Origin: Sedimentibacter hydroxybenzoicus DSM 7310
GTDB lineage: Bacteria > Bacillota > Clostridia > Tissierellales > Sedimentibacteraceae
DNA: 64,000 bases
Assembly (NCBI RefSeq): GCF_013403245.1
Contig: NZ_JACBNQ010000003.1
Location: 62,001 to 126,000, forward strand
Reading direction: 5' to 3'
The notes under the pieces were generated by a model. That model saw nothing but the letters and a program-made list of their open reading frames with translations. It made no database searches and had not been told where the DNA came from. The translations under genes were made by a program, and so were the position numbers. Each line of letters begins with the position of its first letter. Position 1 is the stretch's first letter. Of this stretch, positions 52,223 through 59,824 are shown in pieces.

Positions 52223-52309
52223 ATTTTAACATACATCCGAAAACAAATCAAACATTTGTTTGAATTTTTGCAAAAATTTGTTGACATCGAACTAATGTTC
52301 TGTTAGAAT
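52223..52309. promoter_or_regulatory. Divergent lexA/yneA promoters with LexA boxes
   Basis: For lexA (minus) the -35 is TTGATT (52246-52251) and the -10 TAAAAT (52223-52228), spacer 17; a perfect palindrome CAAACATTTGTTTG (52249-52262) overlaps the -35. For yneA (plus) the -35 is TTGACA (52281-52286) and the -10 TAGAAT (52304-52309), spacer 17, and the Bacillus-type box CGAACTAATGTTCT (52288-52301) fills the spacer. A weaker half-site box lies at 52316-52329. Confidence 0.85.
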
Positions 52310-52338
52310 GAAAATAGAAAATTTGTTCGAGGTGTATT

Positions 52339-52641
52339 ATGATAATATTTAATAAATACAGAATAACTAATATTAACCGTTTTAAAAGATTCGTTTTTAT
52401 GTCAGTATTATTTATTAGCATTATAATTTTTGCTTCATCCTTGACTATAAATGCATACTCCAAAGACATACCTCAATTTAAATACATAAACGTTCGGGAA
52501 GGGGACACTCTATGGTCCTTAGCATCAACGTACATGGATGATATAGAAATAAGAAAAGCTATATTTGAAATATCAAAGCATAATAATATTCAAAACGCTT
52601 CAATATATCCAGGCGACGTAATTGCAATACCTGTAAAATAG
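52339..52641 (+). CDS. yneA: SOS cell-division suppressor YneA (LysM protein)
   Basis: The 100-residue product has an N-terminal transmembrane helix (about 19-40) and one LysM domain (about 50-98, VREGDTLWSLASTY, IYPGDVIAIPV), the architecture of YneA, which blocks division during the SOS response. Divergence from lexA and a LexA box inside its promoter support this strongly. The ATG at 52339 follows GAGGTG. Confidence 0.92.
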   Translation: MIIFNKYRITNINRFKRFVFMSVLFISIIIFASSLTINAYSKDIPQFKYINVREGDTLWSLASTYMDDIEIRKAIFEISKHNNIQNASIYPGDVIAIPVK

Positions 52642-52666
52642 ATTATCCTTATTAGGGTAATTTTTT
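52642..52666 (+). terminator. Terminator after yneA
   Basis: ATTATCCT (52642-52649) pairs with AGGGTAAT (52654-52661, one G-T pair), followed by a T run. Confidence 0.8.
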
Positions 52667-52673
52667 ATTCGTA

Positions 52674-52702
52674 TTGACAATACGTATTAATACGTATATA
52701 AT
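52674..52702 (+). promoter_or_regulatory. hicAB promoter with palindromic operator
   Basis: TTGACA (52674-52679) and TATAAT (52697-52702), spacer 17: a consensus sigma-A promoter. The spacer with its edges, ATACGTATTAATACGTAT (52680-52697), is a perfect 18-bp palindrome made of two ATACGTAT units and is very probably the HicB operator. Confidence 0.88.
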
Positions 52703-52722
52703 AAACGTAAGGAGTTATTAAT

Positions 52723-52923
52723 ATGCCAATGACTTCAAAAGAGATAATAAGGCTATTAGAACAAAATGGTTTTGTATGTGTTAGACAAAATGGTTCTCAT
52801 AAATTTTTTATAAATGATAAAACTAAAAAAATGACTACTGTTCCATCACACAATAGAGATTTACCGAAAGGAACAGAGCAAAAGATATTAAAAGATGCAG
52901 GTTTAAAATTGTTTACAAAATAA
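52723..52923 (+). CDS. hicA: HicA toxin (mRNA interferase)
   Basis: The 66-residue product has the HicA double-stranded-RNA-binding-like fold with the catalytic His in QNGSHKFF and the conserved VPSHNRDLPKGT. It cleaves mRNA when free of HicB. AAGGAG precedes the ATG. It lies before hicB and directly after a consensus promoter, the common toxin-first order. Confidence 0.93.
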   Translation: MPMTSKEIIRLLEQNGFVCVRQNGSHKFFINDKTKKMTTVPSHNRDLPKGTEQKILKDAGLKLFTK

Positions 52924-52935
52924 GGAGTGTTTTTA

Positions 52936-53334
52936 ATGAAGAAATTATTCTATCCTGCTATTTTTCAAACCGAAGATAATAATGCTTTTTCTGTTTTTTT
53001 TCCCGATATAGAGGGATGTAACACATGCGGAGAAAGTATGGAAGACGCTTATGAAATGGCTATTGATGCATTAGGCTTAATGCTTTCATATATGGAAGAT
53101 AACAATATGGAAATACCAATGGCTTCAAAACCCCAAGATATCGTTTTAGAAAAAAATCAATATTTAGTTATAGTTGAATTTGATATGTTGGCATACAAAA
53201 AGAAACATAGATCTCAAGCAGTAAAGAAAACACTTAGTATACCATCTTGGTTAAATGATATGGCTATTGAAAACAATGTAAATTTCTCTCAGATATTACA
53301 AGATGCTTTGATTAACACCCTGAATATTAAATAA
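52936..53334 (+). CDS. hicB: HicB antitoxin
   Basis: The 132-residue product has the HicB RNase-H-like fold (YPAIFQTEDNNAFSVFFPDI, GESMEDAYEMA) and a C-terminal ribbon-helix-helix or similar domain (KKTLSIPSWLNDMAIENN) that should bind the palindrome at 52680. ATG 52936 follows AAGGAG; it begins 12 bases after hicA. Confidence 0.92.
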   Translation: MKKLFYPAIFQTEDNNAFSVFFPDIEGCNTCGESMEDAYEMAIDALGLMLSYMEDNNMEIPMASKPQDIVLEKNQYLVIVEFDMLAYKKKHRSQAVKKTLSIPSWLNDMAIENNVNFSQILQDALINTLNIK

Positions 53335-53396
53335 GATGCATTTTAGTCTGCTAAAAAGTCCATTTGCATCGCTTCCGGATAAATTTTTTCAACAGA

Positions 53397-54362
53397 CTAA
53401 TGTTCATTATTCAATGGATTCTGTTTAACGGCATCACGAAGCTGTTCTTTGTCTATATGTGTGTATATCTGTGTTGTTGAAACACTTTCGTGACCTAAAA
53501 TTTCTTGCAGAGCACGTATATCCACATGACCATATTGATACATCAATGTTGCCGCAGTATGGCGAAGCTTATGGGGGGAATATTTCATTCCGGATAAGCC
53601 CGCTTCTTTTAAATATTTATCAACCATGTGCTGTACGCCTTTTTGTGTAAACCGTGTTTTTCGGTTACTTATAAAAAGAGCATTCTCATGACCGGGCTTT
53701 GCATCCGGACGAACCTCTAAATATTCTTCAATTGCCTTTACACAGGCATCGTTTAAATATATGGTTCGTTCCTTATTTCCTTTGCCGACAACAGTTAAGG
53801 TATCACCCTTGATTTTATCTATATTTATACCTATAAGCTCCGACAAACGCAGCCCACAATTTAAAAATAGTGTAATTATTGCATAGTCACGCTTTTCATT
53901 GGAACCTGAAATTGATATCAATAAATTCTTTGATTCATTCAAAGTTAACGCAACAGGCAGACGACTGTTTTTCTTAGGAGTTTCCAAATCTAAAGCTGGA
54001 TTCTCAGGAATTAATTTAACAATAGAGTACAAATATTTGAAAAAGGAACGCAAGCAGGCAATTTTACGAGCTTTGGTTCTGTTTGAATTATTTCTTTCCC
54101 TGTCTATGTACGCAATAAAGGAATGAAGATCCATAATTTTAATTCTTTTCAACGTATCAAGGGAGACCAGGTTAATATCGATATTTTCAAAATCCTTAAT
54201 ATCAGGGGACAGCTTAAACCTGATTACCAAAAATCTATAAAAAGTTCTGAGATCCAAATAATATTCACTTACAGTTTTTTCTGATCTGCCTTTGATAGAT
54301 AAAGAATATTCCAAAAAATCACTGAGCGGAGCAGGGCAGAGGTCATTATAATTTACAGTCAT
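53397..54362 (-). CDS. XerC/XerD-type tyrosine recombinase, intact active site
   Basis: The 321-residue product has a SAM-like core-binding domain (about 10-110) and a catalytic domain with the complete set: Arg in GLRLSEL, Lys in GKGNKER, His-Arg in SPHKLRHTAA, His in LGHESVS and Tyr in QIYTHI. AAGGAG precedes ATG 54360-54362. It carries no phage or plasmid context and could be the working chromosome-resolution recombinase, given the altered xerD at 4983. The upstream 54363-55156 has no gene. Confidence 0.92.
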   Translation of the reverse strand: MTVNYNDLCPAPLSDFLEYSLSIKGRSEKTVSEYYLDLRTFYRFLVIRFKLSPDIKDFENIDINLVSLDTLKRIKIMDLHSFIAYIDRERNNSNRTKARKIACLRSFFKYLYSIVKLIPENPALDLETPKKNSRLPVALTLNESKNLLISISGSNEKRDYAIITLFLNCGLRLSELIGINIDKIKGDTLTVVGKGNKERTIYLNDACVKAIEEYLEVRPDAKPGHENALFISNRKTRFTQKGVQHMVDKYLKEAGLSGMKYSPHKLRHTAATLMYQYGHVDIRALQEILGHESVSTTQIYTHIDKEQLRDAVKQNPLNNEH

Positions 54363-54398
54363 AATCTTCTCCTTTTTAGTAAAATAAAAATGTCGCAA

Positions 54399-55030
54399 AA
54401 TCTTCTCAATAAATTATATATAATATCGAAAAGAAAGACAAGCTATTTTTAAATACTTACTTAAATATGTCTTTCCGTAGTTAATATGAAATACAATACG
54501 TAACATTGTTTAAAATAAATAGAAGTATCCCAAACATATTCATTGAGATTGAACTTAATAAATATCGAAATAGATGTACATTAAAATTCATATTACGATT
54601 ACCATAAAAATAAGCTATATTTTACAAATAAGTCCATTTATAAGGCTAATTGGTGCTTAATGATGAAACCTACAAAATTCTACAAGGTATATTTGGTCAA
54701 GAAACAAAATAACTTTCGTTAAAACGCATTTTAAAGCCTCGTATTTTTACATATATTAACCGTTTGAAGAAAGGGACGGTTTTAAAATCACTTGATAAAC
54801 TGCAAACCAATTTGTATATTAAAAGTACTGTTATAATTAAAATCAATATATAATAATGAATATACCGTTAGCAATCAACCAATGAAAATTATAAAAATAT
54901 TTTCATGTGACAAATCGGATGAACCAAAGACATCGTATGAAAGTTTATTTTTCGTATTGATTAAAAAACTCCGGAAGTAGTACAAAATCAACACCAGAGT
55001 CAATTTGAAGGTCCTGCGCCCCTTTTGATG
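54399..55030. other. Gene-poor stretch with no supported gene
   Basis: About 630 bases without an ORF having a ribosome site. Two short protein-like frames occur (plus strand 54649-54711, ending DETYKILQGIFGQETK; and a 32-codon frame from ATG 54881, MKIIKIFSCDKSDEPKTSYE ...), neither with a ribosome site, so both may be decayed remnants. A 12-base string ATGTCGCAAAAT at 54389-54400 recurs in the palindrome at 55031. Confidence 0.4.
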
Positions 55031-55072
55031 TTATTTTATGTCGCAAAATAACTATTTTGCGACATAAAATAA
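55031..55072. repeat. 20-bp perfect palindrome with two-base loop
   Basis: TTATTTTATGTCGCAAAATA (55031-55050) is followed, after AC, by its exact reverse complement (55053-55072). The arm contains ATGTCGCAAAAT, also found at 54389-54400 just upstream of the tyrosine-recombinase gene. It could be a recombination site, a protein-binding site or a cruciform; it is not a normal terminator because of the two-base loop. Confidence 0.7.
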
Positions 55073-55156
55073 ATATATCACAGTGGGAATTTTGTTTGCT
55101 CCCCACTGTAATTACATCCTTTACAATCGCTACTCTAACAATCAGTATAATCTTTA

Positions 55157-55642
55157 TTAAAACTCTAAAATCATATCATACCACTTAGCTCCGCCGTGTC
55201 CTGAGTTTGATATGCCTTTATTTTTAAAACCGAATTTTGAATAGTAATTAATGAGATGCTCTTTACATGTCAAGATAATACCTTTTCGACCGTTTAATTT
55301 CGACACATCAATCATGTGATTCATTAATTGTGCTGCAATTCCTTTATTGCGATATTCAGGAATTACATCCAGACCAAATATAGCCTGGTATTCCCCATCC
55401 GGAGTATGTAATGATGCGTCACTGAACAATTCGTCATATATAGTATTTTTGTTAGTTATACAACCGTTGATAAATCCGATTATTTTTCCGTCACTTTCTG
55501 ATACAAAAAAGCTATGCGGAAATGTATTGATACGTTGTTCTAATGATGACTTCGTGGCTGCCTCTGCTTCCAGAAAGCATACTGCTTCAACTTCTGATAC
55601 TTCATCCAAATCTTCTATCTTTACTTTTCTTATATTTATCAT
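55157..55642 (-). CDS. GNAT N-acetyltransferase
   Basis: The 161-residue product has the GNAT acetyl-CoA motif A in FGLDVIPEYRNKGIAAQLMN and motif B in YYSKFGFKNKGISNSGHGG, close to the arylalkylamine-acetyltransferase-like group. The substrate is unknown. ATG 55640-55642 follows GAGGAA; a longer frame to 55681 is not supported. Confidence 0.88.
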   Translation of the reverse strand: MINIRKVKIEDLDEVSEVEAVCFLEAEAATKSSLEQRINTFPHSFFVSESDGKIIGFINGCITNKNTIYDELFSDASLHTPDGEYQAIFGLDVIPEYRNKGIAAQLMNHMIDVSKLNGRKGIILTCKEHLINYYSKFGFKNKGISNSGHGGAKWYDMILEF

Positions 55643-55716
55643 ATGTATTCCTCTTTCATATATCATTAAACTATTGTACATTATTTTCCTATACTTATCA
55701 ATGATAGGTTAAACAT

Positions 55717-55750
55717 AAAAATGGGAACCCGCATTTCGGTTCCCATTTTT
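55717..55750 (-). terminator. Terminator of the catalase gene
   Basis: AAAAATGGGAACC (55717-55729) and GGTTCCCATTTTT (55738-55750) pair perfectly. On the minus strand TTTTTATG follows, so it ends the katE transcript after the repeats. Confidence 0.8.
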
Positions 55751-55754
55751 TCAT

Positions 55755-55913
55755 CTGCTTTCGCATCCAGCATAAGCGACTGACACCAAATCAAAGATTT
55801 GGGTTATCTGCTTTCGCATCCAGCATAAGCGACTGACACCAAATCAAAGATTTGGGTCATCTGCTTTCGCATCCAGCATAAGCGACTGACACCAAATCAA
55901 AGATTTGGGTCAT
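55755..55913. repeat. Three tandem 53-bp units (type B hairpin repeat)
   Basis: Units start at 55755, 55808 and 55861 and differ at one position only (GGGTTAT versus GGGTCAT). Each has CTGCTTTCGCATCCAGCATA, AGCGACTGACACCAAATC, AAA, GATTTGGGT. The next bases CTGCTTA run into the katE stop. The same core occurs singly at 38003 and, diverged, at 33886. Confidence 0.92.
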
Positions 55914-55917
55914 CTGC

Positions 55918-57993
55918 TTACTTTAAAGACAACGTCTTGTTTTGATTTCCTGATTGTTTATTCGTAGCAATTATATTTACATTTCTGTCCCAATGTCTGT
56001 GCATAGAAATATCATTTATAAATTTATTAATCTGCATATTTCCGTCAAGTATTGTAACACCCGACTGAGCTGCCATATTTGCATCTAACAGCATAGATAT
56101 ATTTTGAGAAACTAATATCGGTTTATAGTGCATATACGTTTCATGAATAAATCTTTTTACTTCAGTAACAGCCTTATCATCCAAATTTGGTCCTCCGATT
56201 ACATAAATTGCGTCCATGAGCACCGGATCTGTTGTTGTAAAAGTATATTTCGGTACTTGCTCTTCCCCGCCGGAGCCTTTTACAGGAGACAATGTGCTGC
56301 TGATTATCTCGGGAGTTGTCTTTGCATCATAAAGTGCATTTAACACAGCATTAAACTCCTCTGAATTGTATCCTTCACATATTATGCATCCTACCTTTAA
56401 GGTATCCGGCCTTTTCACTGTATTTGCCTGACTGAGTGCCGGGGAAACCTTACTATATTTTGAACATTCTCCCTCAGGTCTGTTAACCCCGACGGAATCT
56501 GCTATTTGATTGGCCATGTCAGTATTTACATTTCCGAACATATCCACAACTTGTTGTCTTACTTCTTTGCTTTTAACCTTTCCAACCTCAAATTTAAATG
56601 CATCCATAATATGCTTTTTTTCATGCTCGCTCATGCTGTTATAAAACATTGCTGCCTGTGAAAAATGATCCTTAAAGCTGTCGCTTCTCGCTCTTATTTT
56701 ATTTCCGCTGACTTTTTCCTGATAATGAGCGTACCCTCCTTCGGATTCAGATACAGTTTTAGGAGTACCGTTTGCTAAGGAATTTCTATGGTAGCTTATA
56801 TTACTGGTATTAATTGTCTGTCTGTGATAACCATCCCTTTGATTGTTATGAAATTGAACCAATGGTTTATTTATAGGTATTTCATGAAAGTTTGGCCCTC
56901 CTAATCTGATTAATTGCGTATCTGTATAAGAAAACAGTCTTCCTTGAAGAAGCGGGTCATTAGTGAAATCAATTCCGGGAACCACATGCCCGGGATGAAA
57001 AGCAACCTGTTCGACCTCTGCAAAGAAGTTATCAACGTTTTTATTTAAAGTTATTTTACCGATAATCTTTACAGGTATATCTTCTTCTGGCCATAATTTT
57101 GTAGGGTCCAATATATCAAAATCCAAACTAAACTCATCTTCTTCAGCCAATAACTGCACGCCAAATTCAAACTCAGGGAAATTACCGCAGTCAATTGCTT
57201 CCTGCAAGTCCTTCCTGTTAAAATCAGGGTTTTTTCCTGCTATTTTTTGAGTTTCATCCCATACCAAAGAATGAACACCTAAAGCAGGCTTTAAATGAAA
57301 TTTTACAAAGGTTGCTTTGCCCTGTTCGTTTATGAATCTGAAGGTATGTACTCCAAAGCCCTCCATCATACGATAGCTTCTGGGTATTGCTCTGTCAGAC
57401 ATAGCCCACATAACCATGTGAGCGGATTCTTGATTATTGGCAATATAGTCCCAGAAGGTATCATGAGCAGATGATGCCTGAGGTACTTCTGTCCTTGGTT
57501 CCGGTTTAACAGCATGAATAAAATCCGGAAATTTAATTGCATCCTGCATAAAGAACACAGGCATGTTATTAGCTACTAAGTCATAATTTCCTTCTTGTGT
57601 GTAAAATTTAATGGCAAAGCCTCTTACATCTCTAACTGTATCCGCAGAGCCTCTGAATCCTGCTACCGTTGAAAATCTTATAAATATAGGAGTTTTTACA
57701 TTTGGATTCTGTAAAAATCCTGCCTTTGTATATTCTTTCATAGATTCATAAAGCTGAAATTCTCCGTGAGCTCCCGTTCCTCTGGCATGAACAACTCTTT
57801 CAGGAATTCTTTCATGGTCAAAATGTGTTATTTTTTCTCTAAAATGAAAGTCCTCCATTAAAGTTGGTCCTCTTTCCCCTGCCTTAAGAGAAAATTCATC
57901 TTCTGTCATTTTAAGACCTTGATTGGTTGTCAGGTCTTTTCCCATATCATCTACCCGGAATTGATTTAATTGTTCATCCTTAAAATTGTTCAT
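55918..57993 (-). CDS. katE: Large-subunit catalase (HPII type)
   Basis: Breaks down hydrogen peroxide with haem. The 691-residue product has the catalase core with active-site His in RVVHARGTGAHG, Asn in NNMPVFF and the proximal Tyr in RLFSYTDTQLIRLG, plus a C-terminal glutamine-amidotransferase-like flavodoxin domain (about 535-690) as in E. coli HPII (clade 2). AAGGAGG lies before ATG 57991-57993, which is preferred to 58029. The stop codon abuts the tandem repeats. A catalase is notable in an otherwise anaerobic gene set. Confidence 0.96.
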   Translation of the reverse strand: MNNFKDEQLNQFRVDDMGKDLTTNQGLKMTEDEFSLKAGERGPTLMEDFHFREKITHFDHERIPERVVHARGTGAHGEFQLYESMKEYTKAGFLQNPNVKTPIFIRFSTVAGFRGSADTVRDVRGFAIKFYTQEGNYDLVANNMPVFFMQDAIKFPDFIHAVKPEPRTEVPQASSAHDTFWDYIANNQESAHMVMWAMSDRAIPRSYRMMEGFGVHTFRFINEQGKATFVKFHLKPALGVHSLVWDETQKIAGKNPDFNRKDLQEAIDCGNFPEFEFGVQLLAEEDEFSLDFDILDPTKLWPEEDIPVKIIGKITLNKNVDNFFAEVEQVAFHPGHVVPGIDFTNDPLLQGRLFSYTDTQLIRLGGPNFHEIPINKPLVQFHNNQRDGYHRQTINTSNISYHRNSLANGTPKTVSESEGGYAHYQEKVSGNKIRARSDSFKDHFSQAAMFYNSMSEHEKKHIMDAFKFEVGKVKSKEVRQQVVDMFGNVNTDMANQIADSVGVNRPEGECSKYSKVSPALSQANTVKRPDTLKVGCIICEGYNSEEFNAVLNALYDAKTTPEIISSTLSPVKGSGGEEQVPKYTFTTTDPVLMDAIYVIGGPNLDDKAVTEVKRFIHETYMHYKPILVSQNISMLLDANMAAQSGVTILDGNMQINKFINDISMHRHWDRNVNIIATNKQSGNQNKTLSLK

Positions 57994-58071
57994 AAGTACT
58001 TCCTCCTTAGTCAGATATTCATTATTCAAATTTTAACCTTAAATTATAAACTTATGCACAACAACAGGATT

Positions 58072-58119
58072 CTTAAGATGGAACATTTTTTATTTAACTA
58101 TAAAATAGTCCATCTTAAG
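58072..58119 (-). terminator. Inverted repeat at the end of the MFS gene
   Basis: CTTAAGATGG (58072-58081) is exactly complementary to CCATCTTAAG (58110-58119); the MFS stop codon lies in the second arm. It separates the MFS gene from the catalase gene on the minus strand. Confidence 0.6.
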
Positions 58120-59314
58120 TCAGCTGTTCATGTTTTTGTAATTTTAAAATTAAGAAAATTATTGCCGGTATATAGACTAATGCAATTATTCCAAAAGTTA
58201 ATGTAAGCCCTATTTTCTCCGCTATAAATCCGAATAGAGGAAACACCCCTATCATAAATATGCTGAACCACAAGCTTTCAAATGACAATATGGTTGCTCT
58301 TGACTCGGATGGTATTCTTCCGTTAATGTAGTCACTTAGTATTGTAAAGGCTAATCCCCCGGTTAAATTTGTTAACAAGTAAAAACCTATGGAAAATTCA
58401 GCTACAAATGCCAATCCCGCCAAAGCAATCACGTTCAAGGCGGATAAACTGATTAATATTTCTCTGATATTCAGCCGTTTTTCTATTTTATAGGCATACT
58501 TTGAGCTATATGCTTCTACAATGCTGCCTATAAAACAAATAACAGCAATTATCGTTTTTGTATAGCCCATATCCGAAAAAAACTTCTGACTGTAAAAAAA
58601 TACAGTTGTTTGCAGGCTGCCCAACAGTGCTGAAAACATAATGATATACAAAACAATTTTTCTGCATTTTAATATATCAATGCTTATTTTTAACTGATTA
58701 ACAAATATATTTTCTTTTTCCTTTTTTAAATTTCCGATATTATGCTTTCTGTTAACAGTTGGTTCAGTAAAATTCAAAGATACCATCAGTGCTATAATCT
58801 GTACTATCGCGCCGAATACGTAAGCATACAGGAACTTAACATCTGCTAATATTCCTCCAAGTAAGATTGCTATGCCTTGAGAAATTGACATGATAAAGGC
58901 TGTCTGCCCCCATATTTTTTTATATTTCCCCTCCTCGCCTGATTCTTTTAAGCTGTCGTAAATCAATGCTTCCGCAGCTCCTGAGTTCAGGTTCATCGCT
59001 GCACTGCTTAAAATAAAAGAGATAGCAAATTCAAGGAAACTATTTGCTGTTATCATCAGGATGCATGAAATTAAATTCACTACCCTTCCTGCTACTACAC
59101 TAAATTTCCTTCCGTATAAATCTGCAATTGCACCGGAAGGAATTTCTAAAATCAACCCTGTAATATGATAGATCGATTCAAGGATACCTATTTCAATCAA
59201 CGACATCCCTCTGAATGCCAGATAAAGTACCCATATGGCAGAAGTCATATTCAACTGCAAGAAAAAATTATATACATATCCGATAGATATATTTCGTTTT
59301 AATTTACTATTCAT
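58115..59314 (-). CDS. MFS transporter
   Basis: The 399-residue product has about twelve transmembrane helices and the major-facilitator signature between helices 2 and 3 (GAIADLYGRKFSVVAGR), resembling multidrug and similar exporters. The substrate is unknown. GGAGGAATA precedes the start. It is read toward katE but with an inverted repeat between them. Confidence 0.88.
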   Translation of the reverse strand: MNSKLKRNISIGYVYNFFLQLNMTSAIWVLYLAFRGMSLIEIGILESIYHITGLILEIPSGAIADLYGRKFSVVAGRVVNLISCILMITANSFLEFAISFILSSAAMNLNSGAAEALIYDSLKESGEEGKYKKIWGQTAFIMSISQGIAILLGGILADVKFLYAYVFGAIVQIIALMVSLNFTEPTVNRKHNIGNLKKEKENIFVNQLKISIDILKCRKIVLYIIMFSALLGSLQTTVFFYSQKFFSDMGYTKTIIAVICFIGSIVEAYSSKYAYKIEKRLNIREILISLSALNVIALAGLAFVAEFSIGFYLLTNLTGGLAFTILSDYINGRIPSESRATILSFESLWFSIFMIGVFPLFGFIAEKIGLTLTFGIIALVYIPAIIFLILKLQKHEQLT

Positions 59315-59405
59315 TATTCCTCCAAAACATTATGTTTTTATATTTCAAAAAATAAAATAAGCTTTCTAAATGAAAGCCATATGGAAGAATGAATATCCTT
59401 AATAA

Positions 59406-59433
59406 ATAAAAAAACTCAAGTAAAACCCGAGTC
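59406..59433 (-). terminator. Terminator of the small gene at 59476
   Basis: On the minus strand CTCGGG, TTTTA, CTTGAG (with G-T pairs) is followed by seven T residues. Confidence 0.6.
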
Positions 59434-59475
59434 AGAATTCATAAACTAAAAGTCTAAAAGAATCAGAACATGGAT

Positions 59476-59613
59476 TTATACATTTGCTGTTTTCATACTA
59501 AAAATGGATACACTTCTCCCGTAAACTACCGAAATTCCATTTTTTGAAACAGAACTGCTAAATTTACATTGCTTATTCAAAGTAAAATTTGCAGAACCAA
59601 ATGTTATTACCAT
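59476..59613 (-). CDS. 45-residue protein of unknown function
   Basis: A short frame, ATG at 59611-59613 to TAA at 59476-59478, with AGGAGG five bases before the start. The peptide starts MVITFGSANFTLNKQCKFSS and is rich in Ser, Asn and Val with one Cys. A possible promoter (TTGTAA, 17 bases, TATAAT near 59645-59675 on the minus strand) and a terminator at 59406 frame it, so it looks like an independent small gene. No family recognised; neither signal peptide nor transmembrane helix seen. Confidence 0.55.
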   Translation of the reverse strand: MVITFGSANFTLNKQCKFSSSVSKNGISVVYGRSVSIFSMKTANV

Positions 59614-59691
59614 GATATCCTCCTAAAAATTTATAGTTTAATTATATAATAATTATTGTTAAATTACAACAATTATTTATTTGTTAATGAT

Positions 59692-59717
59692 ATCCTTCGT
59701 TTACGCTCAGGATGACA
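59692..59717. repeat. Short dispersed repeat (type C)
   Basis: ATCCTTCGTTTACGCTCAGG followed by ATGACA. Its complement, TGTCATCCTGA-CG, matches 37864-37876 in the leader of repeat copy 3. Strings like this are common between genes in Clostridia. Confidence 0.5.
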
Positions 59718-59824
59718 AATTGTCAGGTAACTGTTAATAGTATCATTTATTTTATATCTGTAATAATCACTTTGTTTTGTTATCGGAATATTATATTAAA
59801 TAATAAAGGAAAGGAGGTTTTAAT

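Noticed and set aside
53335-53396. AGTCTG ... CAGACT inverted ends with CTGCTAAAAAGTCC after hicB as an insertion-sequence remnant.
   Set aside because: No transposase fragment and no target duplication is visible; it may equally be the hicB or recombinase terminator region.
54649-54711. Short protein-like frame ending DETYKILQGIFGQETK as a gene.
   Set aside because: No start codon with a ribosome site and stops close by upstream; kept only as a possible remnant in the gene-poor stretch.
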